From Mucilaginibacter ginkgonis (GTDB lineage Bacteria > Bacteroidota > Bacteroidia > Sphingobacteriales > Sphingobacteriaceae): a DNA stretch of 64,000 nucleotides. The translations under genes were made by a program, and so were the position numbers. The DNA lies in assembly GCF_009754905.2 (NCBI RefSeq), contig NZ_CP066775.1, positions 372,001-436,000 on the forward strand. The letters run 5' to 3'. The notes below the pieces were generated by a model, which searched no databases, was not told where the DNA came from, and saw only the letters and a program-made list of their open reading frames with translations. How positions within the stretch are numbered: position 1 is the stretch's first letter; the number at the start of each line of letters is the position of its first letter. This document shows, one piece after another, positions 18,816 through 25,998 of this stretch.

Positions 18816-19687
18816 TTTGATTTTATACTTGACGTGTATGTAGAAATTTGATTTTTTTCCGTCACCATCTGCTTATAAATCAATTCAAGGGGCCTGGGAC
18901 TCACACTAACTTTTCCGCGAAACGGATTATCGAGCGTGCCAATCAGAAATATCATCAGTCCTAATAGACCCGCAAAAAAACAAGTCATCACGATGTGCAT
19001 TTTCTTGCTTTTTACGTCAAAGAAAAACGTGACTGAAAGACATATGAGTCCGCCTATAATGACCAGCGACCATAAAGAAGCCGGCAACCGTGTAAAAGTT
19101 GCATTAACTCTAGACCGTCTAACTTCTATTAAAGAGTTGAACTGTTTAAATATTTCCGTCACAGTTATTTGATCTCTGATTTTTGCTGGCTCAAAACCCT
19201 CAAGATGTCCTTGAAATTTTCTTAAAAATTTCGCTGATTGCACTGGTGGTATTCCTTGGCGCTGTAATGGCCAACTTACCGTAATGACATTGTGCGTGTA
19301 GTCTATAAGATCGTTACGAAGCTCAGCTTTATAAGGTTCCGGCAGACTGTCCAAGTCCCTGAATAAACTGGTAATAATTTGCGCTTCCGTGTCAACTTTA
19401 TTATTAACCTCAGAAAATGAATTCCATGTTCCTATAGCGACAAGCCCAAGCGTTATCCCGTAGAAAACAGTTACTGCTGCTAAAAAATAGCTAACGATAT
19501 CGTTATGTGAATGGTCCTCGATATGCATTTTTCTGGCAACCTTCCTCGTTGCCAGCATACCGAACAGACCAAATATTAGAAATACGGTTATAGTTAAAAC
19601 TGCAAAGAGCCAGTTTGGAAGATCATAAACCCAAAAAAAATTCATAAACACATAAACTATATTTTTAACTATAAGTTTTACCAGCAA
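18812..19687 (-). CDS. DUF4239 membrane protein
   Basis: This 291-residue protein has two N-terminal transmembrane helices (about residues 25-45 and 68-90). A soluble middle carries the conserved TEAQIITSLFRDLDSLPE and two further helices lie near 215-260. This is the DUF4239 (bestrophin-like) architecture. It is probably in the inner membrane; ion transport has been suggested for related folds but is unproven. The downstream partner, a DUF2252 gene overlapping its stop codon, is dead, so this gene may have lost its functional partner. Confidence 0.78.
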   Translation of the reverse strand: MLVKLIVKNIVYVFMNFFWVYDLPNWLFAVLTITVFLIFGLFGMLATRKVARKMHIEDHSHNDIVSYFLAAVTVFYGITLGLVAIGTWNSFSEVNNKVDTEAQIITSLFRDLDSLPEPYKAELRNDLIDYTHNVITVSWPLQRQGIPPVQSAKFLRKFQGHLEGFEPAKIRDQITVTEIFKQFNSLIEVRRSRVNATFTRLPASLWSLVIIGGLICLSVTFFFDVKSKKMHIVMTCFFAGLLGLMIFLIGTLDNPFRGKVSVSPRPLELIYKQMVTEKNQISTYTSSIKSK

Positions 19688-19722
19688 TATTTATTTAAAT
19701 TGTTTGTAGTTAAATCAACAGA

Positions 19723-21240
19723 TCAAGCAACTTTTAAATCATTGGTGTTGGCAAAACTTGAGCTTTTAATTTTATCAGTTAATTTGGTTTTATAGTCAGC
19801 GAGTAGATATTCCCTATAGTTTTTAGTTACATTACCGAGGCATTTTGTGAACTGTTTAACGCGCCATTCAATTTCTTTATCTAATTCACTTACTAATATC
19901 AATGCGGATGGTATGCATTTACTGTTTTCCAAACACATCTTTACGTGCTGGTCGATCGATTTTTTGAGCACCAAGCTCGTCTTCAAGTTTTTATCCTTAA
20001 CATCCTTGAACGTAGCTTGAACATCAAATGCAATATGTGTAGTATTGGGAAACTTAGCATGAATGGAAGGTAAAATGTGATGGTCATCGAACTCGGTCTT
20101 TGTACTTATTGAATGGTAGTAGAGTTCAGGATTATCAAATATTACTGTCCAATCAATAGGTTCTTCCCATTTTCCTAATCTTTCGATATTGTTGCCGAGA
20201 TCTACTATTGTAAAAGATTTTTTATCTGGCAAACATCTCGAGCCTCGGCCAATCATTTGATGTAATAAGGTTAATGAATTTGTCGCGCGATTTAGCATCA
20301 CGGCCTTAACGCTAGGTTCGTCAAAACCGGTGGTTAAGATGGAGACAGATGTTAATATCGCGTCTTTTGTATTTTTAAACCACTTTAAAATAAATTTACG
20401 TTCGGACGCTTCAGTATGATTGTCAAGGCTTTTGACATTTAATCCTTTTTCGTGAAAATATTGAAGAACATTGTTTGAGGTAAATATGCCATTATTAAAA
20501 ATAAGTGTTTTCTTTCCTCTGGCATGAGCCATATATGCATCATAAAGTAATTCAAGCATACCGGGTGAAGAATATAGCTCATCCGAGGAAGCGGTTGAAA
20601 AATCGCCATTTGTACCCTCTGTTAAAGTATTCAACTCCACATCATATCGATATGTCTTGGGTTTCGCAAGATGTTGTTTGGTAATGAGGCTTGAAACGCC
20701 TTCTCCAACTATCAATTTATTATAGAAATTTTTTAGCGGATGTTCAGCGTCAGAACTCAATGGTGTTGCAGTCACCCCTAAAATCTTTGCATTCTCGAAA
20801 TGCAGTAATAATTTGTTAAAAGAATTATGATGCGCTTCATCAACGATTACAAGGCCAATTTGCGTTGTGTCAAATATTTTGTCTTCAATTCTATGATATA
20901 GTGTTTCAACCATTGCGACATAACAGCCGTTGTTTAACATGTGAGGTATTTTTTTCAAATGGGAATCTATAATGGTGTTTTTGATTCCTAAATTTTTTAG
21001 AGTTTTCGATGTCTGCCGACAAAGCTCTATCCGGTGCGTTAGTATTAGAACGCCTTTGCTTTGATCTTCGATAAGATACTTGGCTAACTCCGAAAATATA
21101 CGCGTCTTTCCTCCTCCTGTGGGAAGTTGGTATAGTAACTTTGAAGTTGAAGAATTATCTTTCAAGTCGCTGAGTATTTTGCGAACATCTTTTTCCTGGT
21201 AATCATGTAATGCTGATGTAGATTTGATCTGAAGATCCAT
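19723..21240 (-). CDS. DEAD/DEAH-type superfamily 2 helicase
   Basis: This 505-residue SF2 protein has a Q-like LHDYQEKDV and Walker A LPTGGGKTRI (Lys 45). It also has Ia ILTHRIELCRQ, II VDEAHH (about 134-138), III GVTATPL, V TTGFDEPSV and VI HQMIGRGSR. The arrangement matches the SSL2/type III restriction helicase-like group. The C-terminal 150 residues are lineage-specific. No methylase or nuclease is encoded next to it, so a restriction role is not indicated; DNA or RNA unwinding in repair is possible. It is monocistronic and lies after the DUF892 gene on the same strand, behind a terminator. Confidence 0.85.
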   Translation of the reverse strand: MDLQIKSTSALHDYQEKDVRKILSDLKDNSSTSKLLYQLPTGGGKTRIFSELAKYLIEDQSKGVLILTHRIELCRQTSKTLKNLGIKNTIIDSHLKKIPHMLNNGCYVAMVETLYHRIEDKIFDTTQIGLVIVDEAHHNSFNKLLLHFENAKILGVTATPLSSDAEHPLKNFYNKLIVGEGVSSLITKQHLAKPKTYRYDVELNTLTEGTNGDFSTASSDELYSSPGMLELLYDAYMAHARGKKTLIFNNGIFTSNNVLQYFHEKGLNVKSLDNHTEASERKFILKWFKNTKDAILTSVSILTTGFDEPSVKAVMLNRATNSLTLLHQMIGRGSRCLPDKKSFTIVDLGNNIERLGKWEEPIDWTVIFDNPELYYHSISTKTEFDDHHILPSIHAKFPNTTHIAFDVQATFKDVKDKNLKTSLVLKKSIDQHVKMCLENSKCIPSALILVSELDKEIEWRVKQFTKCLGNVTKNYREYLLADYKTKLTDKIKSSSFANTNDLKVA

Positions 21241-21271
21241 TATGGTTAATTGTAAATTAAAAAAATACGTA

Positions 21272-21296
21272 TAAAAAAAGCCCGCTCAACGGGCTC
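21272..21296 (-). terminator. Hairpin terminator of the DUF892 gene
   Basis: Read on the minus strand, AGCCCG, a short TTGAG loop and CGGGCT are followed by TTTTTTT. The stem is GC-rich and perfect. Confidence 0.85.
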
Positions 21297-21319
21297 TCAA
21301 AAGAATTTACAAATATATT

Positions 21320-21868
21320 CTATTCGTCGACCGCAGCGGGATTGACCAGTGATTCTGCTATTTCAGTCAAAGCTTCGTCAGTAGCTTTTTCAACTTGCAA
21401 CGTTTGATCCAATAGTTCTGCCACGTCATCATGTCCCATCGCTGCTGCTAACGTGCGTAATCCACCATAAGTTGAAATTTCATAATGCTCCACTTTTTGA
21501 GCACCGAGGATGAGGCCGCAGTCGCGAATCATTGTGCCTTTGTCGGTTTCCTCTATAATCCCGTTTGCCTCTTCTAATATGCCGGCCATTGCATCACATT
21601 TTTTAGCTGACGCTTTTTCTCCAAGTAATTCGAAAGCCTTTTCTAAAGTTTCGATATGGGTTTTTGTTTCGCCGGTATGCTTTTCAAATGCAGCCGCTAA
21701 CTCCGGGCTCGTAGCAGCTTTCTGCATTTTAGGTAACGCTTTATAAAGATGTTGTTCTGCCCAGTAAATATCTTTTAATTCGTCCACAAAAAATTCGTGG
21801 AACTCAGCATTTTCCATTTTACCGCGTTTTCCGGTAGGGAATTTTTTCTTATCTGTATTGGTAGCCAT
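21320..21868 (-). CDS. DUF892 ferritin-like protein (YciE/YciF family)
   Basis: This 182-residue, mostly helical protein has the family start EFFVDELKDIYWAEQHLYKALPKM and, later, KVEHYEISTYGGLRTLA with the helix-bundle Glu/His metal ligands. It ends in a second long helix. A lysine-rich leader of about 17 residues precedes the domain. The family forms di-iron four-helix bundles induced by stress in enterobacteria; the exact reaction is unknown. It is expected in the cytoplasm. It is followed by a clear terminator and preceded by two tiny ORFs on the same strand. Confidence 0.9.
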   Translation of the reverse strand: MATNTDKKKFPTGKRGKMENAEFHEFFVDELKDIYWAEQHLYKALPKMQKAATSPELAAAFEKHTGETKTHIETLEKAFELLGEKASAKKCDAMAGILEEANGIIEETDKGTMIRDCGLILGAQKVEHYEISTYGGLRTLAAAMGHDDVAELLDQTLQVEKATDEALTEIAESLVNPAAVDE

Positions 21869-21895
21869 ATTGTTTTTTTATGAGTTAACGTAAAA

Positions 21896-22024
21896 CTAAT
21901 TTTGTTTAACCGCAGTGGTGGCACTATTAAAATTTGCTATTGCTTCGTGCGCTTTTTCACTCATATTCATATGATGAGTGAAGTTAATTGCGGACCGAAC
22001 GTCATTACAGTCGAAATGCTTCAT
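21896..22024 (-). CDS. Possible 42-residue protein
   Basis: An ATG overlapping the stop of the small frame upstream (TAATG arrangement) opens 42 codons: MKHFDCNDVRSAINF ... SEKAHEAIANFNSATTAVKQN. The composition looks protein-like (helical, polar). It ends 28 bp before the DUF892 start and could be cotranscribed with it. No family is recognised. The support is the tight overlap with the other small frame and the absence of any other gene here. Confidence 0.35.
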   Translation of the reverse strand: MKHFDCNDVRSAINFTHHMNMSEKAHEAIANFNSATTAVKQN

Positions 22025-22155
22025 TATGCCATTTTTTCAGGTGCTACAACCCAGCAAGTATTTTGATGCATCCCGTGATCAATTACAGGAATTACGAGAC
22101 CTTTGCCTAAGGGCGTCTCAACCAAAATGCTAGGGTTCAACTGTAAATCGTCCAT
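22024..22155 (-). CDS. Possible 43-residue protein
   Basis: The frame encodes MDDLQLNPSILVETPLGKGL, then VIPVIDHGMHQNTCWVVAPEKMA. The pattern of an extended beta-rich domain and a GKG turn resembles short SH3-like or cell-surface-binding domains, but I do not recognise it. The stop overlaps the start of the following small frame. Of the two tiny frames, this is the more protein-like. Confidence 0.38.
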   Translation of the reverse strand: MDDLQLNPSILVETPLGKGLVIPVIDHGMHQNTCWVVAPEKMA

Positions 22156-22317
22156 AAACTAATAACTCTGCCTCTCATTAAGTGTTTCATCACTGTCAAA
22201 CTATTTTCTCCACGCGAGAACATTTATCTTACGAGAAGAGAAACGGTTAGTAACTAATCAGGTTTAAACCTTAGTGTTATGCCTATACAATAATGATTAT
22301 TTACACATCAAAATCTA

Positions 22318-22779
22318 ATGAATGCAGCAAGTAGCAATATGCGATTACCGGACGGCGGTTTTGCGAATGACACTTTAGTGTTTTTAAAAGCTGCACTTAA
22401 CTCGAGCGTCTCTAGCATTATTACTACGGATAATAATTTACCGGATAATCCAATCATTTACGCCAATAAATCTTTTCAAAACATTACAGGTTACGTCTAT
22501 GAAGAAATAATAGGACATAATTGCCGCTTCCTTCAGGGCGATGATCGCGAGCAAATCGGCAAAACGGACCTTCGTAATGCAATCGAAAAAGGTGAAAATA
22601 TAAATCTCGAGATCAGGAATTATTCCAAAGATGGAGAGTTGTTTTGGAACGCATTAGATCTTCAACATGGCAATGGCGGAACGGCATTGATGTTTGCCGC
22701 AATGTTTGGAAGGGACGATGTTTTACAATTCTTAATTGAAAGTGGTGCAGACGTCACTGTAACAGATGTTAGAGGTTAG
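22318..22779 (+). pseudogene. Truncated LOV domain joined to an ankyrin-repeat remnant
   Basis: Residues 20-115 are a LOV/PAS domain with the blue-light signature GHNCRFLQGDD; Cys 69 is the position that forms the flavin adduct. NYSKDGELFWNALDL follows. The sequence then switches abruptly to an ankyrin repeat (GNGGTALMFAAMFGRDDVLQFLI, ESGADVTVTD). The last two beta strands of LOV, which close the flavin pocket, are missing. A TAG ends the frame at 22779, but the same frame goes on as TAYDIAILQNNSVGISLLQ, an ankyrin continuation where CAG would be natural. I read this as a deletion fusion of two genes that then gained a stop. Confidence 0.68.
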
Positions 22780-22933
22780 ACAGCCTACGACATCGCTATT
22801 TTGCAAAATAATAGCGTTGGGATCAGTCTTTTACAAAGAGATATCTCCTCTCAAAATTTGAAAGTTATAGCAAGAGATTGTTTTTGTAAAATTAATGTTC
22901 ATCAAACAAATTCAAACAATCACAAACTAAATT

Positions 22934-23020
22934 GTGTTTTGCTACCTCGATGAACTTATTGAAGTCAAGAACAATCCTAAACCAAGAAAACGAATCGGCT
23001 TCAAGTCAGATGATTTGTGA
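22934..23020 (+). pseudogene. C-terminal remnant of an ORF6N-type protein
   Basis: The last 28 codons read VFCYLDELIEVKNNPKPRKR, then IGFKSDDL and a stop. This aligns with the final residues of the intact ORF6N-domain protein at 62354-62890 (VFQYLDNLLES ... RKRIGFKSDDL). Nothing recognisable of the N-terminal domain is upstream. The fragment marks an old copy of the same mobile-element gene. Confidence 0.72.
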
Positions 23021-23076
23021 TTTTTAATTTCATTCCAAAGCTTATAGCTTATGATTTTTCACTCTTAAACAGTTTC

Positions 23077-23104
23077 AAAACTCTCATCAATAATGAGAGT
23101 TTTT
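23077..23104 (+). terminator. Hairpin terminator
   Basis: AAAACTCTCAT and ATGAGAGTTTT form a perfect stem with a 5-base loop and a trailing T run. It is the remaining terminator of the lost ORF6N gene just upstream. Confidence 0.75.
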
Positions 23105-23172
23105 CATACGTTTTCGGACGAGGGAAAATGACTATTCGTCGATACTTGCTTTTATAGTTCTACGCACTGGTA

Positions 23173-23180
23173 TAAGTTTG
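23173..23180 (+). promoter_or_regulatory. Possible -7 box of the DUF3500 operon
   Basis: TAAGTTTG fits the Bacteroidota -7 consensus TAnnTTTG about 40 bp before ATG 23220. A TTG 24 bp upstream is a weak -33 candidate. Confidence 0.4.
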
Positions 23181-23219
23181 TTTCATCAATTGCAATACAG
23201 CAATCGTCAATTAACGATC

Positions 23220-24647
23220 ATGAAACGATTTAAACTTTACACCGTTGCAATGATGTTCAGTATGTTATCTGGCATCGTTGTTTTCGAGAGTTGTAAGAAG
23301 AAGTCCAGTGACACGACAACTACAACTTCCACTACAGCATCTATTTCAACATTAACATGCAGCAGCGTGGCTGTAGCAGCTACACCTACATCAGGCACAG
23401 CCTTCACAGGAACAGCAACGGTTCCTTACACAGGTGGTAATGGAGCAACTTATAGTGCAGGCACAGCCATCTCCTCAACCGGAGTAACTGGCCTGACAGC
23501 AACGCTAAATGCAGGAACACTTGCAAGCGGCGCGGGTAGCATAACCTACGCAGTATCAGGAACACCGGCAAGTTCAGGTACTGCATCTTTTGCAATCACC
23601 TTTGGAGGCCAATCTTGCAGCTTTACGATTACAGTTAACGCAGCATCCACCGGGACAACAGGTTGCAGCACATCAGGAACTGTGGCATCACAGGTTGTAT
23701 GTGCAGCAAATGCATTCCTCGCAACATTAAGCAATTCTCAGCAATCATCTGTTGTTCTTGCTTTAACTTTGGATAACGCTAAACGCTGGTCAAACCTGCC
23801 TTGCGCGCTTTCTTGCCGTAATGGTCTCCTGTTTAGTTCGTTAAGCAGCACACAATTAGCAGCAGCCAAAGCAGTCGCTAAAGCAGCCTTTGGTTCAACC
23901 ACAGGTGAAGGTTATGACGAGTTTACTCAGATTCTTGCGGCTGACGATTACTTAGGAACGTTGACCAGCGGTTATGGTTCAGGCAATTATGTTATCGCCT
24001 TTTTGGGCACACCGTCAACAACAGGCAAGTGGATGTTGCAAATAGGTGGGCACCACTATGCACAGAACATCACCTATGATAACGGCAGTGTAACAAGTAT
24101 TACACCATTACATGAAGGTGTTGAACCCAAAGGCTCATTTACCTCAAGCGGGACAACTTATACAGGCCCGATTGAGTCTGAACACACTGCCATGCAAAAC
24201 ATGCTGGGTTCATTTACAAGCACCGAACTGGCTTCTGCGAAGATCAGCAGTACCTTCTCTGACTGCTTGTTGATACCTGGTTCTACTACCAATACCTTCC
24301 CAAGCACAAAACAAGGCGTGAAGGTTAGTACTTTAAGTAGCGCAGCACAAGCAGCCGTTATGGCAGCAATGATGCCATGGATAAACGATTTAGATGCAAC
24401 TTCTGCTGCAGCATTTACAACCATCTATCAGAATGAACTGGCTAATACTTACGTATGCTATTCGGGTAACACCTCTGCGGTAGCCGGTACTGCGAGTTCA
24501 TTCCTTACTACAAATACAGATTACGTACGTATAGACGGCCCAAGTGTGTGGATAGAATTCATTTGCCAAACTGGTGTAGTTATCTCAAGCCAGATACATT
24601 ACCACACAGTAATGAGAGACCATAGCAGAGATTATATCGGTTTGTAA
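23220..24647 (+). CDS. DUF3500 lipoprotein
   Basis: A protein of about 475 residues. ATG 23220 gives a clean lipoprotein signal (MLSGIVVFESC). A Thr/Ser/Ala/Gly-rich, Ig-like region of about 120 residues follows. The DUF3500 domain covers the rest, with SQQSSVVLALTLDNAKRWSN, then GYDEFTQILAADDYLG, WMLQIGGHHYAQN and EGVEPKG. The HH pair and the acidic residues suggest a metal or small-ligand site, but the family has no proven function. It is the first gene of an operon with a HupE/UreJ-like membrane protein and a TonB receptor, so it may capture or process the ligand the receptor imports. The frame also runs to 23178. Confidence 0.82.
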   Translation: MKRFKLYTVAMMFSMLSGIVVFESCKKKSSDTTTTTSTTASISTLTCSSVAVAATPTSGTAFTGTATVPYTGGNGATYSAGTAISSTGVTGLTATLNAGTLASGAGSITYAVSGTPASSGTASFAITFGGQSCSFTITVNAASTGTTGCSTSGTVASQVVCAANAFLATLSNSQQSSVVLALTLDNAKRWSNLPCALSCRNGLLFSSLSSTQLAAAKAVAKAAFGSTTGEGYDEFTQILAADDYLGTLTSGYGSGNYVIAFLGTPSTTGKWMLQIGGHHYAQNITYDNGSVTSITPLHEGVEPKGSFTSSGTTYTGPIESEHTAMQNMLGSFTSTELASAKISSTFSDCLLIPGSTTNTFPSTKQGVKVSTLSSAAQAAVMAAMMPWINDLDATSAAAFTTIYQNELANTYVCYSGNTSAVAGTASSFLTTNTDYVRIDGPSVWIEFICQTGVVISSQIHYHTVMRDHSRDYIGL

Positions 24648-24663
24648 GATCCTCTTTCTATAT

Positions 24664-25995
24664 ATGCTGTTTCACTTTATGTTTCATAACCGCCGGGCAC
24701 TCGCTTGGCGGTTATTGTTTACCCTCACTATATTTATATCGCTGCTTTCAGTGTCAGCAAGCTACGGACATCAGTCGCCCAATACCCTTGTATTCATGGA
24801 CGCTGGACCTAAAAGCGCAGTGCTGGAACTGCAAATGCCAGTGAGTGAACTCGAGCTCGCATTCGGTCATCAGATATCGAAAGATCCGGCAACACTTATT
24901 ACACGTCTCGGCCCGCAACTTAAAGAATATATCAAGGCTCATATAAAGGCATATAGCGATAAGACCAAGCCCTGGAATGTTGATGTTTCAGCACTAAAAA
25001 TGGATAAGAGTCCATACGCCGATAATATCAACTACGACTATTGGGAGCTGGTTGCAAGCGTTGTATTGACTCCTAACAATGGCGAAAGCACCCGTAAGTT
25101 TACATTAAACTACGACGTCATTATGCACCAGGTTGTTAACCATGCAGCACTATTGTATATGCGCAGCGACTGGGAAACAGGAAAAATAAGCGGCACACCA
25201 ACACAAAGCGCGGTGATCAGCTGGAACACCAAAGATAATAAGATATATCCCCTAAAAGTTAATCTGGAAGGCGGGAGCTGGACACGGGGGTTTACCAGTA
25301 TGGTATCGTTAGGCATTCAGCATATTCAGGAAGGAACAGATCATCTGCTATTTCTGTTAACGCTTCTATTACCCGCGCCACTCATTGTGATTGGAAAGCG
25401 CTGGGCGAAGGCAGGCGGTATTCGCTACAGTCTGATAAGGATACTTAAGATCGTTACCGCGTTTACCATCGGGCATTCTATAACACTTATCATCGGTTCC
25501 GCAGGCTTAATTCCTTTTCCTGTACATATTATAGAAGTGCTTATAGCGATAAGTATTTTGGTCTCAGCCGTTCATGCCCTTAAACCCATCTTCCCGGGAA
25601 AGGAGATGTATGTCGCTTTAGGTTTCGGATTGATACACGGTATGGCCTTCGCGGAAACCTTAGCAGGGCTACACCTCGACTGGCAAAGCATGGCGCTAAG
25701 CATATTAGGTTTTAACGTTGGCATCGAACTCATGCAACTTTTCGTTATTGCGGTAACCATACCCTGGTTGATTATATTGAGCAGATCTCCTTTATATAAA
25801 TACATCCGTGTTGGCGGAGCGATGCTAGCATCTATTGCAGCCATTGCCTGGATCATTCAAAGAGTATCATTTAATGACAACTTTATCACCGGTTGGATAA
25901 CAGCGTCAACAGGATATGTAAAATGGTTGGTGTTGATGCTAGCTGTACCTTCTTTCGCAAGTCTAGCTTTTAGACCAAAGACGGTTAAGTCATAA
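24664..25995 (+). CDS. HupE/UreJ-like membrane protein with periplasmic N-domain
   Basis: This 443-residue protein has a signal peptide and an extracytoplasmic domain of about 190 residues. A membrane half begins with FTSMVSLGIQHIQEGTDHLLFLLTLLL (about residues 210-236), the HupE/UreJ_2 signature. TAFTIGHSITLIIG, LGFGLIHGMAFAETLAG and the last helices follow. The conserved His/Asp residues of IQHIQEGTDH, GHS and HGMAFAE are the presumed metal path in this family (nickel or other divalent cation). It is the middle gene of a three-gene operon, 16 bp after the DUF3500 gene and 3 bp before the receptor. Substrate unproven. Confidence 0.82.
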   Translation: MLFHFMFHNRRALAWRLLFTLTIFISLLSVSASYGHQSPNTLVFMDAGPKSAVLELQMPVSELELAFGHQISKDPATLITRLGPQLKEYIKAHIKAYSDKTKPWNVDVSALKMDKSPYADNINYDYWELVASVVLTPNNGESTRKFTLNYDVIMHQVVNHAALLYMRSDWETGKISGTPTQSAVISWNTKDNKIYPLKVNLEGGSWTRGFTSMVSLGIQHIQEGTDHLLFLLTLLLPAPLIVIGKRWAKAGGIRYSLIRILKIVTAFTIGHSITLIIGSAGLIPFPVHIIEVLIAISILVSAVHALKPIFPGKEMYVALGFGLIHGMAFAETLAGLHLDWQSMALSILGFNVGIELMQLFVIAVTIPWLIILSRSPLYKYIRVGGAMLASIAAIAWIIQRVSFNDNFITGWITASTGYVKWLVLMLAVPSFASLAFRPKTVKS

Positions 25996-25998
25996 CGT

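Noticed and set aside
19723..21240. Helicase as part of a restriction or defence system.
   Set aside because: No methylase, nuclease or other defence gene is adjacent; the neighbours are a DUF4239 and a DUF892 gene.
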